Positions 8,951 to 18,324 of a DNA stretch of 20,024 bases are shown piece by piece. Both the position numbers and the translations under genes were made by a program. Below the pieces are notes generated by a model. The model had not been told where the DNA came from. It did no database searches and saw only the letters and a list, made by a program, of their open reading frames with translations. Numbering within the stretch: position 1 is the first letter of the stretch; every line of letters starts with the position of its first letter. This DNA comes from Euplotes cf. woodruffi 2 WChen-2021. Lineage: Eukaryota > Ciliophora > Spirotrichea > Euplotida > Euplotidae. Location: assembly GCA_021441665.1 (NCBI GenBank), contig JAGYYN010036636.1, positions 1 through 20,024 on the forward strand. Direction: 5' to 3'.

Positions 8951-10374
8951 CTACGCATGAAGCAGCTGGCTTTGCAATGCCTTCATATTCCTTTTATCTG
9001 AAAAGTGTGTGATCAGCTGTTTGAACTGAGTCTCGTTTCTGATCTTCATCAGCGGGTGTGGATGGATCCTTGTTGCTTCACATTCCCCGCAAAGATCGAA
9101 GTCTTGACATGCAATGCAGATGTATCTTACTCCGGTGAGAGGAACCGCTCCGCATTGGTTTCAGCTAATACGATACTGAATGCATGAAACAACGAGGTCT
9201 TTCTGCTTTTTCTTCTGCTCTTCCACTTGGCGGACAACAGGACGCTCTGGTTCTGGGTTGCCCAGGTCTTCGAAAGAAGGAGACTCTTCGAGGAAAGCTA
9301 TCTTTTCGTATTCCTTGGTCTCTTCTCTTTCACTCAGATCTGCGTTTTCAATGATTTTAGGTCCAATGTTGTCTTTTTGTTCAACTTCTTGGCTGACTTG
9401 AATCGAAGAAACTATCTGTGGGAAGATTGTACTCAGCTATATTTGCAGATGATAAAGAATGCGGAATTTGAGAGTTAAAATAGCTTGATACTAATCAAAG
9501 CAGAGAAGTACCTCTTTTAGTGCAATTTCTCTAACTTTTCTTTTGATATACTCGATGTCGAACAACTTGTCAATCTCTTGCGCTTCTGATTGGTAAACGA
9601 ACCCATCGTATTTGATTTGTTCTTCAACGACTGGCAGCGAATTTTCGATTGAAGGTAAGTGATTAGATTCAGCTTCAACTTTTGATTTTGGGAGTTCAAC
9701 AAAATCATCATTTAATTTTGATAATGCTTGTTCCTCAGAAATACATCAGTTTTGGATTGAATTTTTATTCTCAGAACTAATTATGCTTTCTTGCAATTTT
9801 GGAATAGATGGTCGAGGGTTGACAATTATTTTTGATTTTTTCTTTAGTTTTGCCTTTCACTCTTCATCAGAATCTTCTGAATTATCAGTCTCGATTTGTT
9901 CGTGGTCAAAATGGAGTGACTTGTTACCGTGTTCATCGTCAGAATCAGCTCGATAAAGCTTTGAACCACTAAGAGAGTTCTTTTCTTTTTCATAGATAAT
10001 AAGTTTGAGCTTGAGGACATCTCCTTCAACTTGACTGAAAGCTTCTTGGAGGTCTTCGTTATTAGAAACAGTGATATGTTCATTTTCATCGTCTTTGTAC
10101 GTAAATCTGCAGCTGAGGAATTCATAGCCTAAGGTTCTCGAAATCTGTATGATCATCTTATCGTAGTTTTCGATGTCATAGTATACTATTTTCTTTCTAT
10201 ATAAAAGGTGTGATAAGCAAGCAAAATAATGCAGCAACCTAGAGGCAAACTGTGCCAATATAATGTAAGTTGTTAAATATAGCAGATTTGGTAATATGAG
10301 CAAGCTTACTTTTTGTTATTATCTCTAAATCACAGTTTAATATCTTTGCCTGTCTTTGTGTAGCCTTCTTCCAT
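8951..10374 (-). CDS. PB1-ZZ protein, p62/NBR1-like selective autophagy receptor
   Basis: N-terminal PB1 domain: basic strand IKLCFRDNNKKKK followed by the acidic OPCA motif (YKDDENEHITVSNNEDLQEAF), so it can bind both faces and oligomerise. A long acidic, disordered middle holds DDFVELP (9692-9709), a good candidate LC3/Atg8-interacting motif. Near the C-terminus is a ZZ zinc finger with CNQCGAVPLTGVRYICIAC, FDLCGECE and HPH in the family's spacing; its first Cys is TGA (9161-9163). Introns 10197-10309 and 9437-9511 give exactly 412 codons with no frameshift, stop TAG 8951-8953. No UBA domain is visible after the ZZ, so direct ubiquitin binding is not evident. Divergently placed to TMEM135, with 137 bp between starts. 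Confidence 0.85.
9692..9709 (-). other. Candidate LC3/Atg8-interacting motif (DDFVEL)
   Basis: Two Asp precede an aromatic-x-x-Leu core (F-V-E-L) inside the disordered linker between PB1 and ZZ, the arrangement seen in p62 and NBR1. The motif is short and could arise by chance. Confidence 0.5.
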
Positions 10375-10420
10375 TTGTATATTTTATTATTTATTAGTTA
10401 TGCATAAAATAATGAAATCT

Positions 10421-10440
10421 CAGGTTCTACCAAAAACCTG
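10421..10440. promoter_or_regulatory. Small inverted repeat in divergent promoter region
   Basis: CAGGTT (10421-10426) and AACCTG (10435-10440) form a perfect 6-bp arm pair around an 8-base loop. It is the only GC-containing dyad in the 137-bp spacer shared by the divergent PB1-ZZ and TMEM135 starts. A role as a factor site is only a guess. Confidence 0.25.
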
Positions 10441-10511
10441 AAATATATAATCTCCTCTTGTCTTCTTATTTAATTAATTCATGACGTTGAACTGTTAAAA
10501 TCAATTTTATA

Positions 10512-11306
10512 ATGGAGTCCGAATCTTGAGACAAACTCAGTGAAGAGGAGATCAACGGGTTCAGTAGACAACCGAAATGTACAGGAAAGATGAATAAATT
10601 AATCAACGAGGCAAACTCAGCTCATTTCTTCAGCTTAAAACAAATACTCAAGCCGTACGAGGACTTATTCAAGGGTCTTAAAATATACGAGTACTTCGCA
10701 AGTAAATCAGAGTTTTGAAAGCACCAAGAGGGTACTTGTTTTGAGCACGCAGTCAATGGGTTTAAGAGCACCTTCAAGAGAGCTTATCTGATCAAGATAG
10801 TCCTCGCAGGCCTGCTTGCACTGATCAGGTACAGGCTGAAAATATACAAGAACCTCGGTTTCCTGATATCCAATGATACGTTGAGATTCGCTCTATTTCC
10901 TGCTCTATTTTCGTTCATATATCGAAGTGTTTTGTCGATCTGCAAAATTTACCGAAATAAAGATGACGGATTCAATCCAATCTTAGCAGCAGTGATAGCG
11001 TCGTTTACTATTTTTATGGACAACGATAGAGCAAGAAGACAGAAGATAGCTTTGTATACGCTCATCAGAGCCTTACATACATGCACAGAGCTGTCGGAAA
11101 AGAACAACTTCGTCAAGAAGATACCCAACTCTGAGGTATTTGTGTTTATGATAAGTACGTGCCTTCCTATATACCTCTACTTCTACGAAAGAGACATACT
11201 TCCAAAGGGAACAAATACAGTATTTGAACCGATGTCTTGAGTTAAACCAAACATGGTCGTGATCACCGATATTTGGAGAAGACAGGCAAAATATAGATAC
11301 TGCTAA
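10512..11306 (+). CDS. TMEM135-like membrane protein (peroxisomal/organelle membrane family), half-length
   Basis: 264 residues with no intron or frameshift. FCKHQEGTCFEHAVNGFKSTFKRAYLIK aligns with human TMEM135 [28 protein letters not shown], the conserved Cys/His block; its first Cys is the TGA at 10716-10718. Further on, the YRNKDDGFNPILAAVIASFTIF stretch matches [22 protein letters not shown], followed by further hydrophobic helices. Human TMEM135 (458 residues) contains two related halves; this protein corresponds to the C-terminal half only. TMEM135 is linked to peroxisomes and mitochondrial dynamics in animals; the ciliate role is inferred. Two more TGA are read as Cys. Stop TAA 11304-11306; it converges on the 962-residue gene. 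Confidence 0.85.
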
Positions 11307-11538
11307 AATTTCAGTTTGCTTTGCATAATATCATTTCATCATTGAATAATTTTACGTCACTTTAATTTAGTAAATGAATATTCAACCAACCTTAATATTA
11401 CGCGAGTTATTTTAATAAATATACAATCGACTAAATAAGAGCAAATAAACAATCACGAACTCAACTGTGGTAAAAAACAGTTAAATTTTCAAATAAAAAT
11501 ATTGAACCAATTATTTTTATAACACTAATAATCGCAAT
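11307..11538. other. Spacer between convergent genes, with breakage-like motif
   Basis: 232 bp of AT-rich sequence separates two stop codons. TATTGAACCA at 11500-11509 matches the E. crassus breakage consensus except at its least conserved position. No ORF of note. Confidence 0.35.
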
Positions 11539-14500
11539 TTAGTAAGCTCTTGAGATTTTTGAGTACTTGCCTTTTGTGACTCCAAAATATCTCGTTGTGT
11601 TTTCATTACTCGGCAGTCACAGCTTTCGATACTGCGGTTGTGGAGACTGAAACGTCCTGAAGCTTTCCTGATACTGTCTCGAGTTGTCTGCTAAAGTAAT
11701 TGAGGGGTCGATTGGGTTCCCGAGAGCGTCAACTAAGCTCTCCTGGTTTTTATTTCTATCTGAGAACGCCCCTTGCTCATTTGCATTACTGGCAATTTGG
11801 TTTTCTGATGCTGTTTTGTACATTTTCAACACTTCATCCAGTAAATTACTTTTACTTGTAGATCCCTAAGTTCTTAAGAACTGCCATTGGGGATTTGATT
11901 TTATTTTTCATTGATTTGAGGGATTGAAATATGCTCTTGCTTTGATTCGAAGTTGTTTACTGTTTTATTAAACTCTTTTGGCTGAGAATTCGGACCATTC
12001 CTTCGGTAAGTCTATAATACAAAATAAGATAGGTTGATAAACAGCAATACTACCTTTCTTTTACTATTCGACTTTTCTTCTTTACTCTCTTCAAGTTTAA
12101 TATTCACTGGACTATTAAAAATACTCGTCGAGTCAAGTTTGAAGCTTCTATTATCTGCATATGTAATCGTATTATCGAAGTTCCACCTGCCTTTCTTCAT
12201 TTTTCTCTTCTTAAAGACTTTAGGCAGTTTTTGATTAAGGGGAGAAAGCATTCGCTTTTTGATTACATCTCCTTCAGTAATATTTAAAAGATCGAGATAC
12301 ATTTCTGCGAGCATATCTTTGCCATATATTTTAATGATATTTTTCTTTCTGTCGTTCATCTTCTTCTGAATCATCAGTTCGAGCATATGTTTCTTGATAT
12401 TGTTATTTTTCAAGTATCGGCTATTCTCCATTTTACAAATGCACTTACATTTACTTGAATTTCAGGATTTGTTTCTCCGATGTCAAACTTATACTGAGCT
12501 TGGCTATTTGACGCGTACCTGTCCTTTGATTTCTCCTGCAGTTTTACCTGGTTATTTATAGCTTGCTGCTCTTTGATCTTCTGCTGAGCTTCGATTGTCT
12601 GCTGGATCGAGTCTTTTAAGTGCTCTCGCAAGACTTTATCAAGGATCTTCTCCCTGAAGACTGCATACACCAGGAACTCTTTTTCATTGTACTCCGGCAG
12701 CTCAGCAGTGTTCACATTTGTATTGTACCCGAGTGTCGGAGGCATATTAGTCACCCACTTCTTCGTTGAATGCGAACGGTTTTGCTTTGCCTTATTTCTC
12801 CGACTTTTATTGACTGGAGGCAGCTTTAGCTTTACCTCTTCCTCTGGGTGACAAGTCTTGTTGATCTGCCCTGGCTTTACTATCCGGATATTTTTACTTG
12901 CTTTGCCTTTTAAGCTATTTTGAGTTTTATTTCCAGTCGTCTGCTGTTTTTGCAGTTTCACTTTCCTATGCGAATGAGGCTGCTGGCTGTTTTTAGCTTT
13001 AACATCATTCGAATTTTGGTTTTTATTTGACTCTTTGGTACCTTTGTCAAGCACACTTTTATTTAGTAAAAGCTGGATGTATTCATCTTCAGTCATTTTA
13101 TTTTTACTTTGATTGTTTTTAGATGTGTTTGAATCCTTTATTCCAGCTGAACTTGTATTTTGCTTTAAAGGTACTTCCTTTTCAGTTTTATTTATTGGTT
13201 TCGAAGTAGATTCAAAATCAAATCCTTCTTGTTTTATTCCTCGAATGTGCTTGGCAACTGAAAAATAAGTTTTATCTTCTATCACGTTAATAGCCGGTGC
13301 TTGATAGTCCTCACTGTCTTGGACATTTGAGCTCGCTCTACTTTGCGTCAAGATTTCTGTCTTATGCATATCTGCATTTAACTTAATCGAATGTGATCTG
13401 TTTGGGATTCCGAGTATCTTGTTAACTTTGACTTCAGCCCTTGAAAACATCTTTTTAATGTAGTCTCTAATCAACTGGCTTTGATCTTGGGCGAGATCGA
13501 TTGATTCATCTGAAAAGATACATTCTTCTATACCGTGCTCGAGCTTTTCATAAATATTTCAAAGGTATGATTTTGCATAATTTGGTATGTCTAAAGAATT
13601 ATTACAATTTCTTGCAAATCTATATTTTTAAAGCTGACTGCATCAAATTATGTAAACTAAAAATATCTTAATAATTTTCTTTATCTTAAATAAATAGTTT
13701 TTCATCAATATTTTGAGTTTTTAGTGAATAGACTTTATTTTGTTGATTAAAGTCAGTCACATTTTATTTTTAAGACTATCAGCTTTACTGTATCAACTTT
13801 TGAAAGATAAAGTTGATTTAATGCAAGAATAAAGATTATTACCTTTTTCAATTTCTGACTCCCTATTCTTTGATATCGTAGACTCAATAATATTTGTCTG
13901 ATCAATACTTACTTTTGCAGATTGTCTTTTTGCAATCTCATTCAGTCCAGATGATCGAGCGACGTTACCGTATACTTTTGTTATGTAGTCTTGGGCTGCA
14001 AAAATAGCTTCTTGAGAAATAAACGAGCTGCTCTGCGAAGCTTTCGCTTCACAATCAGCTGCTTGTTTATTTGTGCTTGTCTGGTTTGCAGTAACTTGGC
14101 CGAAGTTAATCGCGACTTTCTGCACTTGGTCTTCTTCAATTCCAGTCATGCTTTTGAGTATCTGCTTTAATTTGCTGTTGATCTGTTGGTTACACACTTG
14201 TGCGAAGACATTGACTTCTTCCTCGTCTTTATTGAAATCGTCAACGCTTGCTGACTCAGAGCCTGACATTCATCCATTTTTATTTTTGCTTGCGACCACT
14301 TTATTTTTAGCATTTTCGTGGTTATTTGCAATCTTCTTTATTCTTGTTGTTTTGATTAGTAGTGACTGTAGGTGTTGAGAGACGTCGCTCAACCTCCACA
14401 AATCTTTTCGAAGCAGCATTAAAAACCTCATCTGCATATTTACTAACGATCTCTTTGATTGAGTTTGATAGTTCGATACTAAAATCCTCCTCCATTTCGT

Positions 14501-14840
14501 GCTGGCCTTCAAGGAGATTTTTAACTAAGGTTTGTCGGTGAACTTTCGGATTTAGCTCTTGGCTACTCAGCTCATCTTCTTGGTCTCTATTTAAGTAGAT
14601 TTTTAGTAAATTGAATTAAATTTGTAAACATCGACAAGTTTTACTGTTTATATAGTTTCATATGTAATCTTACTTTGAATCTACTGCGGAGTTGTTAATC
14701 GCATAATTCGAAGCATTTACGTCTTTAATATTTTGGTTTACAAGCAATCCTTTGGTATTCATTGATACATGAATCGACACTTTAACTTTACCCGAGTCTG
14801 GCCTCTCACTTTTAGTGACAGCTATTTCAAAGTTCTCCAT
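11539..14840 (-). CDS. Unrecognised 962-residue polar protein with three frameshifts
   Basis: I do not recognise the family. Exons 14840-14674, 14586-13843, 13590-12455, 12425-12054 and 12011-11539 join through GT-AG introns of 87, 252, 29 (or 23) and 42 nt. Two AAA-TAA sites (14337-14332, 11906-11901) and one AAG-TAA site (11857-11852) each need +1; the total is then exactly 963 codons. The product is rich in Lys, Asn, Gln and Ser, mostly disordered, with a likely coiled coil (REHLKDSIQQTIEAQQKIKEQQ) and a basic segment (NRSHSTKKWVTNMPP). No signal peptide or membrane segment. TGA occurs as Cys at 14270-14272 and near the end (RKL-C-LPSN). Start ATG 14840, chosen as the first Met after a breakage-like motif; true stop TAA 11539-11541. 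A cytoskeletal or basal-body role is possible but unsupported. Confidence 0.75.
11852..11857 (-). other. +1 frameshift site AAG-TAA in 962-residue gene
   Basis: VLKNLGIYK ends at AAG TAA; +1 gives KSNLLDEVLKMYKTASENQ. Both sides look coding, no GT-AG intron reconciles the frames, and the exon closes to whole codons. The lysine codon is AAG, not the usual AAA. Confidence 0.7.
11901..11906 (-). other. +1 frameshift site AAA-TAA in 962-residue gene (second)
   Basis: SIPQINEK ends at AAA TAA; +1 gives KIKSPMAVLKNLG, 16 codons before the next shift site. Confidence 0.75.
14332..14337 (-). other. +1 frameshift site AAA-TAA in 962-residue gene (first)
   Basis: NNKNKEDCK ends at AAA TAA; +1 gives NHENAKNKVVASKNKNG, which then reads through a TGA into MSGSESASVDDF. 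Confidence 0.8.
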
Positions 14841-14847
14841 GTTATTA

Positions 14848-14857
14848 TATTTCAATA
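14848..14857 (-). other. Full match to E. crassus breakage motif (TATTGAAATA)
   Basis: All ten positions of HATTGAAaHH match on the minus strand, within the 113-bp spacer between the 962-residue gene start (14840) and the stop of jacalin-like B (14954). It lies only 8 bp from the ATG, which leaves little room for a 5' leader if it marks a chromosome end. Confidence 0.4.
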
Positions 14858-14953
14858 ATTTAATTTTTGTTTTAGTATAAAGTAATGAATAGTAAAAAGA
14901 TCCCAGTGAGCTAATACTTTGAAGAACTAATTATGATTTGTAGATAACATTAG

Positions 14954-15788
14954 CTATTCGTCGATTAGTTCCTTAATATCACTAATGTCGCTTTCGATTG
15001 GCTCTGCATAGACTTCGATATCTTCAATGTACTTGTTAAAGTATGTCTTAAAGCCAACAACTTTCAAATTGAGTCTTCTAAAGTTTCACGACTGTGTTTT
15101 GAGGTAGAACTCAACTAAACTAGGTTTTTTAAGCGAAAATGAAGACTCCGAATGGTCTTCATCATCATCTTGTTTTTCCTGCTCTCCATAGTTTTCCTCG
15201 TAAACGTCTGATTTTATATTATTTTTGCACATCATCTTGATCTTATTCTCTGCACTCGTATTTTTGACGTTGCAAATAGCAGATTTTGAAATGCACTTGT
15301 TCTTTTTGAATTTGCTCGACCCATCTGAAAGTTCAGTCTCTTGCTGGATGTTATTGATCTGGTCGACTTCTTGGTTTCTCAGCTCGATCTCTCCTTCGTG
15401 GATCAATAACTTCTTTTTGTGAGTTCCAATCCTAATCTGCCGGATGAATGTCTTTTGCGAAGAATACGCGCAATTTATGTACTCGATGTAGTCGTCTTCA
15501 TCGATGTCGAGTGTTTTCTTAACGATGTTCTTCTTTTTGTTGCAGGTGGGGTCGAATGCGTGGATCGACTTTGTTTCCTTTCCGTTGCAGTCAACATAAG
15601 TTATCTCGAACGCTCAGATATAGTAGTCTGCGTAGATTGTAAACTGCTTGATTCGAACTTTTAAAGAGGAATCAGAAATAATACTCCAGTCGTCGTATTT
15701 ATTTGATTCCATTCGCATCTATTGTGATTCCCTGCTGACATGATCCGTCACTTTGATTCAGCACGGTTTTGTTATTTGAAGATTTCAT
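14954..15788 (-). CDS. Jacalin-like lectin protein B, paralogue of A
   Basis: YDDWSIISDSSLKVRIKQFTIY is followed by FIRQIRIGTHKKKLLIHEGEIEL and LKVVGFKTYFNKYIEDIEVYAEP; these align with protein A along the beta-prism. As in A, a charged insert (DDDEDHSESSF and flanking Lys-rich stretches) splits the late strands. TGA is Cys at YYI-C-AFEI and TQS-C-NF. The start is uncertain. ATG 15788 with a +1 shift at AAA-TAA (15704-15699) gives a polar leader ending DANGIK, then KYDDW. ATG 15718 would start directly in the lectin frame with no shift. Coding-like sequence may continue further upstream through an AAA-TAG at 15831-15826 (NPDHQK then SPQKYEKRPDAEE), which would need another exon for its Met. 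Stop TAG 14954-14956. Confidence 0.78.
15699..15704 (-). other. Likely +1 frameshift site AAA-TAA in jacalin-like gene B
   Basis: DANGIK ends at AAA TAA; +1 gives KYDDWSII. A downstream in-frame ATG (15718) offers a start without any shift, so this site is less sure than the one in gene A. Confidence 0.6.
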
Positions 15789-16162
15789 TTCCTCAGCATC
15801 TGGTCTTTTCTCATATTTTTGAGGACTATTTTTGATGATCGGGGTTATTATGGCTATTCGCTTCTTTTAAGTCAAAACTAATAATTATAATACTGTGAAT
15901 ATAAATCGATGCTAATCAAATTGGCTGTGATATCTTCACTTTCGTAGTTTTAATAACACTAATAAAATTAAATTTAAGATCTTAATAAAATGTAAAATAT
16001 ATCCTGACATGCTTGAAATTCTTTAAATAATTTAGCTTTTTCGATATGCATTTTTCGCTTAATATATTTTGATTTACTTAACTCTTTTTCTTACGGACTA
16101 ATAAAGAACTGAAGAATCACCAGGTTCTGCTAGACTTTGCAAAATTGAAAACTTCAATTATT
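15789..16162. other. Spacer and possible 5' exons of jacalin-like B; paired breakage-like motif
   Basis: On the minus strand from 15898 to 15789, a coding-like frame (FDLKEANSHNNPDHQK, AAA-TAG, SPQKYEKRPDAEE) may be the start region of jacalin-like B. Further out it is AT-rich. AATTGAAAAC (16143-16152) matches the breakage consensus fully and forms, with the facing TTCAAT, an inverted repeat ATTGAAAACTTCAAT at 16144-16158. Confidence 0.35.
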
Positions 16163-16468
16163 TTAATAAGTAATATCTGCTTTTTCAAACTTTAAACATA
16201 TACTACTTATATCAAAATTTGATTGCTGAGAATACAAGGATCAAGACCAAAATATCTCTCGGTCTCTATGTAATTGAATTTTGTCATCAAGCCGATGAGT
16301 AAATTTTAGTTCAAATGGAACAGTCATTTTATTAAAATAATGGCAAATATCGATGAAATAAATCCAGCTTGGTTTGTGCCTACCTATTCTCTCCCAAATT
16401 GTGATAAACTCTTGGCGTTTCAAAGTGAGTATAAGTCCCCTTACAAATCGAGTTAAATTTATATAAAA
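16163..16468 (-). CDS. Orphan open frame without a start, possible exon or decayed gene
   Basis: Open for about 100 codons between TAG 16469-16471 and TAA 16163-16165, with one TGA read as Cys. It looks coding (TLKRQEFITIWERIGRHKP, then SWIYFIDICHYFNKMTVPFE, RLDDKIQLHRDREIFWS) but has no ATG near its upstream edge; the first Met is internal. An AG immediately upstream could be a splice acceptor. I recognise no family. It may be a terminal exon of a gene whose other exons I missed, or a germline-limited remnant. Confidence 0.35.
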
Positions 16469-16796
16469 CTATAATAGTGCTTTATTAAAGCCTAACAGTT
16501 AAATCACCTCCTATTATTTTGGTGCTTAAATCAAGCCAAAATTTAATTTTATTATAGAGTAAAATTGCGAGTTTCCAAAAATGATATCAGATACCGGTCT
16601 TCTGATAGTTTTTTAATAAAACTACCAGCTGTGCTGTGTCCTTTAGCAGGCTGCTGCTGAGATGCAGGTCAGCATCAAGCGATCCCCATTTTATAAAAGA
16701 AATATTACACGATTCGATAATGAGTATTATTGATCGGAGAATTTATTAATGTAATTGTCAGCTTATTGAAGTTTAAAGAATAATAAATATTCAAAA
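16469..16796. ncRNA. GC-rich hairpin island, candidate non-coding RNA
   Basis: Within an AT-rich spacer, 16626-16688 is unusually GC-rich. Three perfect dyads follow one another: ATCAGA/TCTGAT (16586-16606, followed by six T at 16609-16614), AGCAG/CTGCT (16645-16658) and GATGC/GCATC (16661-16676). No reading frame fits. It matches no tRNA, 5S, U1-U6 or telomerase template I can recall. A snoRNA-like or other small RNA is possible. A breakage-like TATTGAAGTT lies at 16764-16773, just before the lectin start. Confidence 0.3.
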
Positions 16797-18324
16797 ATGG
16801 CTGGAAACTCAATCGGGATGAAAATCCTTTGAGTCCTGTTTCTGTCGTCTTGGCTCCTTGCTCAAGAGACAGACTATATGATCTATCCTGAGCTTACTCT
16901 TGAATTTCCATTCAACTCTGACGACTTCAAATTTTGGACTACAAAAGGAGCAAGTGTTTTAGGCAAAAATCAGCTCTTTTTGAATCCGCAGGTTAAACAG
17001 CGGCAAGGAGTCGTCTGGAACTCAAAGCCACTTCCTGAAAAGCACTGGATTATCGACATCGAGCTGCTGATCGGAAACTCAGGGAATTCAGTATTCGGTA
17101 CAAATGGAGCAGGCATTTTTATCCTTCAGGATATTATGCACAAAGACATCGGAAAAGGCACACTCTTCGGGTACACAAATGAATTCATTGGAGCTGGAAT
17201 CTTCCTTAATACAGGCCTGAGAAAGCGAGATCCTTCAAATGGTGATAGAGTCGAAGGAATTCAAGGAATGGTATCAGACGGCAATATAATCGCTAACACT
17301 TGGGATATTCCTGTTGAAGATACCTGTTACTTCCACTACAGAACTCATACTGAACCAACAACGATCAGACTCAGCTATGCTAACAAACAAATTGATATTT
17401 TATTTTTTGATTCAGCGAAAAATGAGTTCATACATTGTCTTAATTTAGATATTGATTTATCAAAAACAGGCGGCTATCTGCTGCTCTCTGGTAGCTCTGG
17501 AATATGGGACGAAGACTACCATATTATCAAAAGTATAAAGACGATGAACCCAAACAAAATTGATAAAACTCACCATGAAGAAGACGTAAAGAAGCGGAAG
17601 GGGATGAAGTATTTGCAAGCTTTAAAAAGCTCTCAGGACGTTCTTCACGCGAATCGTCTGACTTATTCGAACTTCAAAGATCTAGTAAATAAAGTCAATA
17701 AAGAGATCAAAATCTTCTACACCCAGACTGATGTACTAAACAATCTTATTCGAAAAGAAGTGACTCATACAATAGTAAACGAAGAGGGAGTTCCGCAAAG
17801 CGTAGATATTGAAAAAATTAACAAAGACTCGCGCGATATTATTAGAGACCTCGTGATTCTGAACAGGATGATGAACTACACCTTTGATAAGCTCGACCAA
17901 ATTGAACAGATGACGAAATAGCGAATCAACAAACGAGCAGCAAGCAAACTTTGGACAGAAGGTCGGTCTCTTCTCTAATCTCGAAAGAAGTCTCGAGCAG
18001 CTTTACTCGAAAGCAGAATCACTAAAAGTGAAGGTTGAAAGTGACACAGCCCAGAAGAGAAAAATCGAAATCGAGCAGGAAAGAAGAAAAAGAGCTGAAT
18101 TGGCGAAATCCAAATCAGGAAGTTCCGGTGAACTTCCACAAGGATTCTTCAGTCCAGAGTTTGTAGATCAAATCAAGAAAACCGAGCAAGAGACACAGCA
18201 GTCGTTTAAATGGAGCGGAATGGTTAAAAATATATTCATAACTCTTGTGCTGGTCGCAGTGTTGTGGATGATCATCATTTTGTACAGGAATCTTAGCGAA
18301 ACCGAAAAGAAGTTTAAAGACTAA
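16797..18324 (+). CDS. L-type lectin cargo receptor, ERGIC-53/LMAN1-like
   Basis: Type I membrane lectin that carries glycoproteins from ER to Golgi. ATG 16797 (AAAATGG context) begins a signal peptide (MKIL-C-VLFLSSWLLAQ, Cys from TGA). The lectin domain covers LTLEFPFNSDDFKFW, KHWIIDIELLIG, FGTNGAGIFILQD, CYFHYRTHTEPTTIRLSY and GYLLLSGSSG. A coiled-coil stalk follows, then a C-terminal transmembrane helix (NIFITLVLVAVLWMIIILY) and a short tail ending KKFKD. A +1 shift at AAA-TAG (17916-17921) lies in the stalk; the whole is then 508 residues, almost the same as human ERGIC-53. The tail resembles but does not equal the KKFF/KKXX retrieval signal. Without the shift the product would be a soluble 374-residue lectin. 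Confidence 0.93.
17916..17921 (+). other. +1 frameshift site AAA-TAG in lectin gene
   Basis: QIEQMTK ends at AAA TAG; +1 gives SESTNEQQANFGQK and runs through the coiled coil to the membrane anchor. This is the clearest TAG example in the window. Confidence 0.93.

Noticed and set aside
14270-14512. Minus-strand frame beginning MKASTKWRR
   Set aside because: It is the out-of-frame shadow upstream of the AAA-TAA shift. The true frame upstream reads SIELSNSIKEIVSKYADEV.
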